Assembly (NCBI GenBank): GCA_035298905.1
Contig: DATGXQ010000006.1
Location: forward strand, 1 to 45,959
From: DATGXB01 sp035298905
GTDB taxonomy: Bacteria > Cyanobacteriota > Cyanobacteriia > Cyanobacteriales > Nostocaceae
DNA length: 45,959 nt
Reading direction: 5' to 3'
Under the pieces are notes generated by a model. That model was not told the origin of the DNA. It ran no database searches and saw only the letters and a program-made list of their open reading frames with translations. Shown here piece by piece: positions 14,853 to 23,826 of this stretch (position 1 is the stretch's first letter; each line of letters starts with the position of its first letter). A program made the translations under genes and the position numbers.

Positions 14853-16043
14853 TTAAATATAGCTTTGTAGAAAGTTATGGAAATACTTAATGCGCGCTTC
14901 TACATCTTGTTTGTTATTATATCTACCATCAAAAATGAATCTATTATTTTCTTCCTTCATGTATAGTAATTCTTGATCTGAATATAAATTATCTTTAATA
15001 GAAGTTTTATTTCTGATCAAACTTTCCTTGTAAGAAATATTATTGGCAAATACCTGCATTATTGGGTCATAAATAGTTTTTAATGGCTTTTTCTTGTTAC
15101 GCTTTTCTTTTGGAGGTATAAAAGCTGAATCTCCTAATATATAATAAATCAATTGAATAGTTTCATTGAAAAGATTTCCAAGATTTTCAATCGTCTCATC
15201 TGGATAATTATTTGCTTGCTTTAAATACTCATCTAAGAATTTATCCACTGGGGATTTTAAATTGTCTATATGACGATAAGCAAAAAAGCGCAAAACCAGT
15301 TCAACATCTTTCATTTTGCGATAGGATTCGCTTTTAAGTAATTTTTGTTCTCCTTCGCTTTCTAAAGGTAGTTTCCACATTTTACGGAAGGAGTCATTTT
15401 GAGCAAGTATTATACACAATTGGTTAAACTTACCATTGTGTAAGGCATTTCTTGTTTCCTGTGGAGTTAGTTTCTCTCCTCCACTATTCAATCTTTCAAA
15501 AACTATCTGTTTGAGGTGTTCGGCTTCTTCCTTGCTTTTAGCTGTTTCTTGTAATAAAACAATAGATGATAAATAGCGTCTATCTATCCCTCTTCTAACT
15601 TGCTCAGGCAAATTTTCATATTTTCGCCCGTTAAGTTCCTGCCAATATTCTAATCCTTCTAGTTTAAAATTTCCTTTATAAAAATCATAGATAGCCGTTA
15701 GCCTTTGCTGTCCATCCATAACTTCATAAATAGAATAATCTATTTCATACAGAAAGATAGGTGGAATAGGGACATTCATGATGAATGATTCTATCAAACG
15801 AGATTTTCGAGTATCGTCCCACCTTTTTCTGCGTTGGTATTCAGGATTAAGGATATACTTATTACTATCAAGCATAGGTTTTATGCTATCAAGCGGGTAA
15901 CGAGCTTGTTCCGTTACAATTCTAATCTCTCCTTTCTTGTATTTTTCGTTAATTTCGTTGTCTGAAAGAAAGACTTGAGAAATATCTAACCTATCTTGAA
16001 AAGTAAAAGTTTCACCTGAAATTAAATAACTATTTGCACTCAT
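14853..16043 (-). CDS. DUF262 (ParB/sulfiredoxin-fold) protein
   Basis: 396 residues. The DUF262 signature is strong: LNPEYQRRKRWDDTRKSRLI near 66-85, VPIPPIFLYE near 91-100, and the nucleotide-binding or nuclease motif VMDGQQRLTAIYDFYKG near 108-124, then VFERLNSGGEKLTPQETRNA near 181-200. GmrS of the GmrSD type IV restriction system is a known relative, but no DUF1524 HNH half is present here. Its place appears to be taken by the HEPN gene downstream. Good Shine-Dalgarno AAGGACG before the ATG. The rest of the protein (200-396) is helical and AT-rich. Inference: the sensor or nucleotide-dependent component of a two-gene defence module. Confidence 0.88.
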   Translation of the reverse strand: MSANSYLISGETFTFQDRLDISQVFLSDNEINEKYKKGEIRIVTEQARYPLDSIKPMLDSNKYILNPEYQRRKRWDDTRKSRLIESFIMNVPIPPIFLYEIDYSIYEVMDGQQRLTAIYDFYKGNFKLEGLEYWQELNGRKYENLPEQVRRGIDRRYLSSIVLLQETAKSKEEAEHLKQIVFERLNSGGEKLTPQETRNALHNGKFNQLCIILAQNDSFRKMWKLPLESEGEQKLLKSESYRKMKDVELVLRFFAYRHIDNLKSPVDKFLDEYLKQANNYPDETIENLGNLFNETIQLIYYILGDSAFIPPKEKRNKKKPLKTIYDPIMQVFANNISYKESLIRNKTSIKDNLYSDQELLYMKEENNRFIFDGRYNNKQDVEARIKYFHNFLQSYI

Positions 16044-16223
16044 ATTTACGTCCTTATATTTTTACTAATAAAATCTAAGATGCGAGAATCATATAATTTT
16101 AGAGATTCCTATTAATCAGTATATCATATTAGTTTACAAGTACCTGTTTCATTGAGACCGAAAGTAAAAAACCAACAAATAAGATATTTTTACCATTCTC
16201 TTTTTTACGCTTTTGCTTAGTAC

Positions 16224-16255
16224 AAAAAACGGTAGAGAATATATTTCCTCTACCG
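16224..16255 (-). terminator. Rho-independent terminator of clpC
   Basis: An 8-bp perfect stem CGGTAGAG/CTCTACCG (16230-16237 with 16248-16255) and a 10-base loop. In the minus direction it is followed by TTTTTTG, a classic U-tract. It stands 37 bp beyond the clpC stop. Confidence 0.8.
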
Positions 16256-16292
16256 CTTTTAAATTAAGTTGAGATTAAATCCCAAATATTAA

Positions 16293-18764
16293 CTATGACT
16301 CAACGCCTTGGGGTAATAATTCCCGGTTGGTGCGTGAGCTAACTTGCACTGTGCCATTTTCGTCTACGTCAACGACAGCCACATCACCATCTTTGATGCG
16401 ACCTGAGAGGATTTCTTCAGCCAAGCTATCTTCTAACAAGCGCATGATTGCTCTTCTTAATGGTCTTGCACCGTAGCTGGGGCTGTATCCTTCTTGAATT
16501 AGGCGGTCTTTGAAGCGTTCTGTAACTTCTAAGGTGATGCCTTTTTCGGTTAGGCGGCCAAATACTTCTTTGAGCATGATGTCCGCAATCTGGGTAACTT
16601 CCGCTTTGTTTAGCTGACGGAAGACGATGATTTCATCTAACCGGTTGAGGAACTCTGGACGGAAGTATTGTTTTAATTCTTCGTTCACCAAAGAGCGAAT
16701 GCGGTTGTACTGAGATTCGGTTGCGTCTTCTGCAAACTCGAAACCGATACCGCTTCCACCTTTTTCAATCACCTTAGAACCAATGTTGGAGGTGAGAATT
16801 AACAGGGTGTTCTTAAAGTCTACTGTCCGACCTTTAGCATCTGTTAACCGTCCGTCTTCCAAAATTTGCAATAGCATATTGAAGACATCGGGGTGGGCTT
16901 TTTCGATTTCGTCGAATAGCACTACAGTGTAAGGACGACGGCGGACGGCTTCTGTTAATTGTCCACCTTCGTTGTAGCCGACGTAACCTGGAGGTGAACC
17001 GATCAGTTTGCTAACTGTGTGGCGCTCCATGTATTCGGACATGTCTAGGCGGATCATTGCTTCTTCTGAGCCGAAGAAGTAAGACGCTAGTGATTTGGCT
17101 AGTTCGGTTTTACCTACGCCGGTGGGACCAGAGAAGACAAAACTAGCGATCGGTCTATTAGGATTCTTCAACCCAACACGCGCGCGACGAATGGCACGAG
17201 ATACCGCTTTTACTGCGTCGTCTTGTCCGATTAAACGCTGATGCAAGGTGTCTTCCATGTGCAGCAGTTTCTCGGATTCGGACTCGGTGAGTTTGTTAAC
17301 TGGGACACCAGTCCAAGAGGCGACGATATGGGCAATATCTTCTTCGGTAACGACGGGTTCTAATCCGTCACCACCTGCACCGTTGGTTTTGCTTTGGGCG
17401 ATCGCACGAATTTCGGCTTTAATTTCCATTTCCCGATCGCGCAATTCTCCTGCTCGATCAAAGTCCTGGGAACGGACAGCGTCATCCTTTTCTTTTAAGA
17501 TTTGCCGTAATTCTTTATCTAACTCTTTGGCTGCGGGGGGCAATTGGGAGTTAATTAAACGGACGCGAGAACCGGCTTCGTCAATTAAGTCAATAGCTTT
17601 ATCTGGCAAATAGCGATCGCTGATATAACGATCGGACAATTTGGCGGCGGCTACTAATGCCTCATCGGAAATTTTTAATTTATGGTGGGCTTCATAGCGA
17701 TCGCGCAAACCATATAAAATTTCAATTGTTTCATCAACGGATGGTTCACCGACCATTACGGGCTGAAAACGTCGCTCTAGGGCTGCATCTCGCTCAATGT
17801 GTTTACGATATTCATCGAGAGTAGTTGCACCGATACATTGCAATTCTCCTCTGGCCAAAGCTGGCTTTAAGATATTCGCCGCATCGATCGCCCCTTCGGC
17901 CGCACCAGCACCAATCAAGGTATGGACCTCGTCGATGACTAGAATTACATTACCCGCCTGGCGAATTTCATCCATGATTTTCTTCAGGCGTTCTTCAAAT
18001 TCACCCCGGTATTTAGTCCCTGCTACCAGTAAACCTATATCTAAGGTGACAACTCGTTTATCTTCTAGAATGTCTGGGACATCTTTATTAGCAATACGTG
18101 TCGCTAACCCTTCAGCGATCGCTGTTTTACCGACCCCTGGTTCACCAATCAGCACTGGGTTATTCTTTGTCCGGCGACCCAATATTTGAATTACCCGTTC
18201 AATTTCCTTGGCGCGACCGACAACCGGATCTAATTTGTTGTCGATGGCCATTTGGGTTAAATTCGAGCCAAATTCATCCAAAGTCGGGGTTTTAGTGCGA
18301 CCGGATGACCCACCAGGGGTAACTTCGGCTGTTTCACCCAACATGCGGATCACTTGGGTTCTCACCTTAGACAAATCTACACCCAGGTTTTCTAGCACCC
18401 TGGCTGCTACACCTTCCCCTTCACGGATTAGGCCCAACAGCAGATGCTCGGTGCCAATGTAGTTATGCCCCAGTTGGCGTGCTTCTTCCAGAGATAGTTC
18501 TAGAACCCGTTTGGCTCTTGGCGTAAACGGAATTTCTACCGCTACAAAACCAGAACCCCGGCCTATGATTTTTTCTACCTCGATCCGAGCGTCTTTGAGA
18601 TTAACGCCCATGGATTTCAGCACCTTAGCGGCCACTCCAGTCCCTTCGCCGATCAGACCCAGGAGGATCTGCTCAGTCCCGACGAAATTGTGACCTAAAC
18701 GGCGGGCCTCTTCTTGGGCCAGCATGATTACCTTAATGGCTTTTTCTGTGAAGCGTTCAAACAT
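16293..18764 (-). CDS. clpC: ATP-dependent Clp protease ATP-binding subunit ClpC
   Basis: 823 residues from MFERFTEKAI. A GTG further up (18812) is not used by homologues, so I take the ATG at 18764, with GGGA 9-12 bases upstream. Two Clp_N repeats (about 2-145: LGHNFVGTEQILLGL and LGHNYIGTEHLLLGL) precede AAA+ module 1 (Walker A GEPGVGKT 207-214, Walker B ILVIDE about 274-279). A UVR/M-domain (about 425-460) and AAA+ module 2 (GPTGVGKT 546-553, then LFDEIEKAH) follow. It unfolds substrates for ClpP/ClpR and is essential in cyanobacteria. It is a single-gene unit with its own terminator. Confidence 0.97.
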   Translation of the reverse strand: MFERFTEKAIKVIMLAQEEARRLGHNFVGTEQILLGLIGEGTGVAAKVLKSMGVNLKDARIEVEKIIGRGSGFVAVEIPFTPRAKRVLELSLEEARQLGHNYIGTEHLLLGLIREGEGVAARVLENLGVDLSKVRTQVIRMLGETAEVTPGGSSGRTKTPTLDEFGSNLTQMAIDNKLDPVVGRAKEIERVIQILGRRTKNNPVLIGEPGVGKTAIAEGLATRIANKDVPDILEDKRVVTLDIGLLVAGTKYRGEFEERLKKIMDEIRQAGNVILVIDEVHTLIGAGAAEGAIDAANILKPALARGELQCIGATTLDEYRKHIERDAALERRFQPVMVGEPSVDETIEILYGLRDRYEAHHKLKISDEALVAAAKLSDRYISDRYLPDKAIDLIDEAGSRVRLINSQLPPAAKELDKELRQILKEKDDAVRSQDFDRAGELRDREMEIKAEIRAIAQSKTNGAGGDGLEPVVTEEDIAHIVASWTGVPVNKLTESESEKLLHMEDTLHQRLIGQDDAVKAVSRAIRRARVGLKNPNRPIASFVFSGPTGVGKTELAKSLASYFFGSEEAMIRLDMSEYMERHTVSKLIGSPPGYVGYNEGGQLTEAVRRRPYTVVLFDEIEKAHPDVFNMLLQILEDGRLTDAKGRTVDFKNTLLILTSNIGSKVIEKGGSGIGFEFAEDATESQYNRIRSLVNEELKQYFRPEFLNRLDEIIVFRQLNKAEVTQIADIMLKEVFGRLTEKGITLEVTERFKDRLIQEGYSPSYGARPLRRAIMRLLEDSLAEEILSGRIKDGDVAVVDVDENGTVQVSSRTNRELLPQGVES

Positions 18765-19346
18765 AGGCTTTTTCCCATCACCTGCGTCGTGCCGGTACGC
18801 TGATTTTAGCACAGGCTAAAGGTTTGGACATCTTTGTCACAAGAATAGACATCCAAGAATCATTACACAAGTTAATGAGTTAAGTATTAGCTATTTATTA
18901 CTTTTTATGTGGCTGGTGTACTGAGGAGCTTAGTTTTGCCAAGGTTCTGGGGCTAACCATCAAACAACAGACCTGCGATTTAGGCGCTTTTTTAGGTTAT
19001 CCCAAATAGAATTATTTATCATAAATATGATACACTTGTCAAGCTTTTGTGCTTACTCATAACTTTTTCTTATCGCAAAAAAATATTGATTAAAATATTT
19101 CAATGACTTTCTCTACCCAAAGTAGTAACTTCTTATAAAGTTATTTACAGGGTTATTACAAGCAATTAGCTATTAGTAATGAGCAAATAGCCTTCAGTTT
19201 GGTAGTTGATAGCTAATTTTATTCTTAGGGTGAGTTGCTGGGTATTGACAGGTGGGAGAAGAAGGGAGAAATAATTGTTTGATTTCCCAGTCACCAATCC
19301 CCAGTCACCAATCCCCAATCACCGTTCCCCAATCCCCAATCCCCAA
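18765..19346. other. Gap upstream of clpC, ending in short tandem repeats
   Basis: No reading frame or RNA gene is recognised. The clpC promoter should lie near 18800-18900 on the minus strand; a TAAAAT box is present at 18804-18809, but I see no matching -35 element. From 19286 to 19370 the DNA is CACC/CCCCAAT-type STRR. Confidence 0.4.
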
Positions 19347-19370
19347 TCACCGTTCACCAATCCCCAATGA
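19286..19370. repeat. STRR tandem repeat that includes the rimI 3' end
   Basis: Imperfect tandem units CCCCAAT, CACCAAT and CACCGTT. The stop codon of the minus-strand rimI gene (19347-19349) lies inside it. Confidence 0.7.
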
Positions 19371-19904
19371 CCAAGAAGATTGTTTGAGGCGATCGCTAAT
19401 CATGGTCTGCCATTTGTTTAGAGTGGTGAAAAACTGGGGATGTTGTAATTCAGACAGCCACAAAATCAAAGCATCTTCATTATTATCTTTGTAGTAATGC
19501 CGTCTGCGCCCTGCTGTTTTAAAGCCGAATTTTTGATATAAAGAAATAGCCCCTTGATTGGAAGCTCTCACTTCTAGAGTAGCTCTCTCTAAACCGCAAT
19601 CACCTGCTGTTTCCAGTAAAGAATATAACAAAGCCTGTCCCAAGCCCTGACGCTGATACTGAGGATGAATAGCCAAAATTGTAATGTGGGCTTCCTCTAA
19701 AATTGACCAAAAACAACCCATACCTATGAGTTGACAACTGGAGATAGAAGAAAATAAACCCAAAAAATGACTATTAGGACTAGCTAACTCTCTTTGGTAG
19801 CCTTCCATAGTCCACAAACCATTAAAACAGGCTTGATCTAGTTCTAGTAAAGCAGACAGGTGTTCAAGAGTCAAAGACTGAACTTTTAATTCCGATAGGG
19901 TCAC
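19347..19904 (-). CDS. rimI: Ribosomal protein S18-alanine N-acetyltransferase (GNAT)
   Basis: 185 residues from a GTG. GNAT fold: SALLELDQACFNGLWTMEGY at the N-terminus (RimI type), THITILAIHPQYQ-like strand, then the acetyl-CoA loop QRQGLGQALL (Q/RxxGxG/A) and ASNQGAISLYQKFGFKTAGR with the RimI-type motif. It acetylates the N-terminus of a ribosomal protein, though GNAT substrates are not certain from sequence. It stands alone. The last residues (SLGIGER) are read from the STRR repeat, meaning an insertion replaced the native C-terminus. The active fold lies before that, so the enzyme is probably functional. Confidence 0.85.
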   Translation of the reverse strand: MTLSELKVQSLTLEHLSALLELDQACFNGLWTMEGYQRELASPNSHFLGLFSSISSCQLIGMGCFWSILEEAHITILAIHPQYQRQGLGQALLYSLLETAGDCGLERATLEVRASNQGAISLYQKFGFKTAGRRRHYYKDNNEDALILWLSELQHPQFFTTLNKWQTMISDRLKQSSWSLGIGER

Positions 19905-20294
19905 GGCGATTTAGGGCGGGGGTAGAGAAATGGGGAGATGGGGGGATGGGGAGATGGGGCGATGGGGAGAAAACTTATAAATGTTTCCTGATTACTTTAG
20001 CTAAACAGGATAAGAAAGTCCCACTAAAATCTTACACTAATTACTTCTTTCCCTATGCTCCTTTCAAGAGTTGTTTTTCTATAACTATGTTAGTTGCTAA
20101 TTAATTGACAAATATTTGGTGGTGGAAGCGCAGATATTTGAATGACAAATTCTTTCTCCCCACCTCCCCACCTCCCCATCTCCCCTGCCTCCTTCTTCAA
20201 GTTACTTTCAGACATCCCGCGCTTTTTTGTAAACTGGTAAAGCGGCAGACTTATTCCAGCCCTATATTTTTATAAGGACAACACATAATTAGTT
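19905..20294. other. Divergent gap between rimI and lysA with inverted STRR runs
   Basis: Runs of GGGGAGAT-type units on the left (19929-19968) and complementary CCCCACCTCCCC-type units (20158-20186) could pair over about 190 bases. The promoters for rimI (minus) and lysA (plus) must be here. None was identified with confidence. Confidence 0.45.
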
Positions 20295-21689
20295 ATGGTA
20301 TCGACTCACCCTGTCGGGGTTCAAGCTTCTGGTAGTCAATATTTACCTCAAAAGCGCAGTCATGGCGCTCAGGTTTCGCCAAATCAAGAACTGTTACCCT
20401 TAACAGCCAAGGTTAATCAGCATGATAGCTTAGAAATCGGTGGGTGTGAGATCACAACCCTGGTGGAACAATTTGGTTCACCACTGTACATTTTAGATGA
20501 AGAAACCCTGCGGACAGCTTGCAGACAATATCGAGATAGTTTTAAACAATACTACAAGGGTGAATCTCAAGTATTGTACGCTTCCAAGGCTTGGAATTGT
20601 CTAGCCGTTTGTGCGATCGCGGCTTCTGAAGGATTGGGAATCGATGTGGTATCGGGTGGAGAGTTGTACACTGCCCTGAATGCCGGAGTTAGTCCTGATA
20701 AAATCTATTTACACGGGAATAATAAATCTCGTGAGGAGCTAATTTTGGCGATCGAATCCAATTGCACCATTGTGGTGGATAACTGGTATGAGTTACAAAC
20801 CTTAGCCGAATTGGCAGTAAATTATCCGCCGATTCGCATCATGTTAAGACTCACACCAGGGATTGAGTGCCATACTCATGAATATATTCGCACTGGACAT
20901 TTAGACAGCAAATTTGGCTTTGATCCTAACGATTTAGATCAGGTATTTACCTTTGTGAGTAAACAACCTAGTTTAAACTGCGTAGGCTTGCACGCTCATA
21001 TTGGTTCCCAAATCTTTGAACGTCAACCCCATCAAGACTTAGCCGCCCTCCTGGTGCAGTGGTTAAGGGATGCAGCCAAATATGGTTTAGAAATTAGTGA
21101 ATTAAATGTAGGTGGCGGTTTAGGGATTAAGTATGTAGAATCAGATGATCCCCCTAGCATCGAGGAATGGGTCAAGGCGATTTGTGAAGTAGTGCAACAA
21201 GCTTGTGCTGCCGAAAATCTCCCCTTACCAAAATTATTGAGTGAACCAGGGCGATCACTGATTGCGACTGCTTGTGTCACCGCCTACACTATTGGTGCTA
21301 GCAAAGTCATTCCCGAAATTCGTACTTATGTAGCGATCGACGGGGGAATGTCCGACAACCCACGCCCCATTACCTACCAATCAGTTTATCGCGCCCTCGT
21401 AGCTAATAAAATGTCTGCTCCCTTAACCCAGACAGCAACATTAGCTGGAAAACATTGCGAATCAGGAGACATTCTGATTAAGAATGCCCAACTACCAACA
21501 ACGGAACCAGGCGATATTCTCGTAGTGATGGCAACGGGTGCGTACAATTACAGTATGGCATCTAACTACAACCGCTTGCCCAAACCGGCAGCTGTTTTAG
21601 TGGCGAATGGCGAAGCAAATCTAATTTTGCGGCGCGAAACTTATCAAGACCTGATTCGACAAGATTGCCTACCAGAAAGACTGAAGTAG
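20295..21689 (+). CDS. lysA: Diaminopimelate decarboxylase
   Basis: 464 residues. This PLP enzyme decarboxylates meso-diaminopimelate to L-lysine and so completes lysine synthesis. The PLP lysine is K98 in VLYASKAWN. The glycine-rich phosphate loop is ELNVGGGLGIKY, and the C-terminal fold-type III signature is CESGDIL, followed by GAYNYSMASNYNRL. The N-terminal ~45 residues are extra compared with minimal LysA. Starts at an ATG. It is the first gene of lysA-cdaA-uppS, with a hairpin-forming repeat (21701-21772) before cdaA. Confidence 0.96.
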   Translation: MVSTHPVGVQASGSQYLPQKRSHGAQVSPNQELLPLTAKVNQHDSLEIGGCEITTLVEQFGSPLYILDEETLRTACRQYRDSFKQYYKGESQVLYASKAWNCLAVCAIAASEGLGIDVVSGGELYTALNAGVSPDKIYLHGNNKSREELILAIESNCTIVVDNWYELQTLAELAVNYPPIRIMLRLTPGIECHTHEYIRTGHLDSKFGFDPNDLDQVFTFVSKQPSLNCVGLHAHIGSQIFERQPHQDLAALLVQWLRDAAKYGLEISELNVGGGLGIKYVESDDPPSIEEWVKAICEVVQQACAAENLPLPKLLSEPGRSLIATACVTAYTIGASKVIPEIRTYVAIDGGMSDNPRPITYQSVYRALVANKMSAPLTQTATLAGKHCESGDILIKNAQLPTTEPGDILVVMATGAYNYSMASNYNRLPKPAAVLVANGEANLILRRETYQDLIRQDCLPERLK

Positions 21690-21700
21690 TCAATGGTGAT

Positions 21701-21772
21701 TAGTCATTGGTCATTAGTCATTAGCTAAGAACCAATGACTAGGGACTAATGACTAATGACTAAATTAGTAAT
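21701..21772. repeat. Inverted STRR between lysA and cdaA
   Basis: Left units TAGTCATTGG, TCATTAG and TCATTAG face right units CCAATGACTA, GGACTAATGACTAATGACTA. The two halves pair into a long imperfect hairpin in the transcript. It could act as a terminator or processing site. Confidence 0.55.
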
Positions 21773-21781
21773 CCAGATGTC

Positions 21782-22705
21782 ATGAGAGATTGGTGGAAGC
21801 AATGGCTGACAAACCTGGGATGGTCGCAGTCCTTGCTGCTGAAGGCTCTGGATATTGTATTAGTGCTGGCGCTGACGTATATGATCCTAGTAATTATTAG
21901 TGAACGTCGGACGCTATGGATGGTGCGGGGATTTATAATTTTGATGCTGGCATCTGCACTAAGTAGCAATTTGGGCCTACCCCTGTTAAATTTTGTCCTG
22001 GAAAAGCTAGTGATTGGCTGTGCTGTAGCCATGGCGGTGGCACTACAGTCAGAATTTCGCCGATTTCTAGAACAGCTAGGGCGCGGCGAATTTTGGCAGT
22101 TGTTTCAACCTGACCGCTTGGCTGTCCCTAAGTCTGATAGTGTGATTGATGAAATTGTAGAGGCAGTGAAAGAATTATCAAAAAATCGGATTGGTGCTTT
22201 GCTGATTTTGGAAACCGCAGGGCCAATTGATGAGCGAGATTTTTCTGTGCCTGGTGTGAAGTTAAATGCGGAGGTTTCTAAAGAACTAATTCAGACAATA
22301 TTTCAACCAAAAACCTTGTTACACGATGGAGCGACTTTAATTCGCGGTTCGCGGATAGTGGCATCAGGTATAATTTTACCACTTTCGGGACGCACAGCCT
22401 CGCGCCAGTTGGGAACACGCCATCGGGCAGCGATGGGAATTACTGAGCGGGTCGAAAATTGTATTTGTGTAGTGGTATCGGAAGAAACAGGTTCTATTTC
22501 CCTAGCAGAACGCGGAACCCTTTACAGGCCGCTGACGATTAGGAAGCTAAAAGAGTCTTTGGAGGCGCGGTTGTCTCCATCTGTAGATCGGGAAGCTGTC
22601 GCGCCTGGTCTTTTCAGTTTGATTCGTCAGATTGGTGGTAAGGGCTTAACCATTGTTTCACGTTTACTCAGATCACCATCGACCGCCTCAAGAGATAAGA
22701 AATGA
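21782..22705 (+). CDS. cdaA: Diadenylate cyclase (c-di-AMP synthase, CdaA type)
   Basis: 307 residues. Three N-terminal membrane spans (about 20-88), then the DAC domain: DGA motif in HDGATLI at 182-184 and RHR in GTRHRAAMGI at 213-215. It condenses two ATP to c-di-AMP, a second messenger controlling potassium/osmotic balance and, in cyanobacteria, night-time survival. A C-terminal segment (about 250-307) is variable. lysA lies upstream on the same strand, and uppS overlaps the 3' end by 4 bp (ATGA). In Firmicutes CdaA is paired with CdaR and GlmM; no CdaR-like gene is present here. Confidence 0.96.
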   Translation: MRDWWKQWLTNLGWSQSLLLKALDIVLVLALTYMILVIISERRTLWMVRGFIILMLASALSSNLGLPLLNFVLEKLVIGCAVAMAVALQSEFRRFLEQLGRGEFWQLFQPDRLAVPKSDSVIDEIVEAVKELSKNRIGALLILETAGPIDERDFSVPGVKLNAEVSKELIQTIFQPKTLLHDGATLIRGSRIVASGIILPLSGRTASRQLGTRHRAAMGITERVENCICVVVSEETGSISLAERGTLYRPLTIRKLKESLEARLSPSVDREAVAPGLFSLIRQIGGKGLTIVSRLLRSPSTASRDKK

Positions 22706-23451
22706 CAACATCACAAACTGAATTGCAATCTTTACCTGCTGATTTAAAACTAGAACTACTGCCCAAGCACGTTGCGGTAATTATGGATGGTAATGGTAGA
22801 TGGGCAAAACGTCGAGGTTTACCGCGCATTATGGGTCATAAACGGGGCGTAGATGCCCTCAAGGATTTGCTACGCTGTTGTAAAGATTGGGGAATTAAAG
22901 CCTTAACAGCATACGCTTTTTCTACAGAAAATTGGCAAAGACCCCAAGAAGAAGTAGATTTTTTAATGACTTTATTTCAGGTGGTTTTGCGCCAAGAATT
23001 GCGGGAAATGGTGGAAGAGGATGTACAAATTCAGTTTGTAGGTAATTTACAGGTGTTGCCAAAATCTCTCCAAGAAGAAATCGCCCATTCAATGGCTACA
23101 ACCCGCAATAATACAGGGATTCGGTTCTCTATCGCCACTAATTATGGTGGAAGACAAGAAATATTACAAGCTTGTCAAGCGATCGCCGAAAAAGTCCAAC
23201 AAGGTTTATTAAAGCCGGATGAAATTTCTGAGGAAATTTTTGAAAGTCATCTTTACACTGCAGGTATTGGTGATCCAGACTTGTTAATTCGTACTAGTGG
23301 GGAAATGCGGTTATCTAATTTCTTACTTTGGCAAATGGCCTATGGTGAAATTTATATTACTGATACTCTCTGGCCAGATTTCGATCGTGCTGAATTTCAT
23401 CGGGCCTTATCTGCCTACCAGCAGAGGGAAAGGCGGTTTGGAAAGGTGTAG
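22702..23451 (+). CDS. uppS: Isoprenyl transferase (undecaprenyl diphosphate synthase)
   Basis: 249 residues. Makes long-chain cis-polyprenyl diphosphate, the lipid carrier for peptidoglycan and other glycans. The catalytic Asp29 lies in HVAVIMDGNGRWAK, the FARM-like region in AYAFSTENWQRP (FSTENWxR), and the C-terminal signature in RTSGEMRLSNFLLWQMAYGE. The start overlaps the cdaA stop by 4 bp, so translation is coupled. An STRR follows the stop (23457-23490). Confidence 0.96.
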   Translation: MTTSQTELQSLPADLKLELLPKHVAVIMDGNGRWAKRRGLPRIMGHKRGVDALKDLLRCCKDWGIKALTAYAFSTENWQRPQEEVDFLMTLFQVVLRQELREMVEEDVQIQFVGNLQVLPKSLQEEIAHSMATTRNNTGIRFSIATNYGGRQEILQACQAIAEKVQQGLLKPDEISEEIFESHLYTAGIGDPDLLIRTSGEMRLSNFLLWQMAYGEIYITDTLWPDFDRAEFHRALSAYQQRERRFGKV

Positions 23452-23531
23452 GGATGGGGTATTGGGGATTGGGTATGGGGTATTGGGAAAGAAAATAAAT
23501 TCTCCGCGTCTCCCCGTCTCCCCTCTCTTCC

Positions 23532-23798
23532 TCATGGGCCAGCAAAAATAGCTTGTTCTATATCTTCCCGACTAAGGGAATATTTAAAAGAGCGTTGAAT
23601 ATCCTGGCCGTTTTCTGCTGCTTGGATGTAACGGACACTAATTTGCTCAATATCTAGCCAAAGTTCTGCTTCCCAGTGAGGACGCTGCACACGCCAGCAG
23701 TGTAGCTGGTCTCGGTCTTGTTGACAACCGTGATCTTTTAGCCACTGTTCGATTTGAGGGAGGGGATGGTTATACAGGGGTGTGTCAGGGGGAAGCAT
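23532..23798 (-). CDS. DUF3143 protein
   Basis: 88 residues from the ATG at 23798; the TTG two codons upstream is less likely. PPDTPLYNHPLPQIEQWLKD followed by WEAELWLDIEQISVRYI and a YSLSREDIEQAIFAGP C-terminus fits DUF3143, a short cyanobacterial/plastid family of unknown function. The next minus-strand gene upstream is a J-domain protein, 28 bp away, so they may be co-transcribed. Confidence 0.8.
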   Translation of the reverse strand: MLPPDTPLYNHPLPQIEQWLKDHGCQQDRDQLHCWRVQRPHWEAELWLDIEQISVRYIQAAENGQDIQRSFKYSLSREDIEQAIFAGP

Positions 23799-23826
23799 AG
23801 ACAATTAAAAATTCAAAATTCAAAAT

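Noticed and set aside
17248..18693. Several long plus-strand open frames opposite clpC
   Set aside because: They mirror the codon pattern of clpC and have no protein-like composition. They are antisense shadows.
19286..19370. CRISPR array
   Set aside because: Units are only 7 bp with no spacers. All such tracts in the window are STRR.
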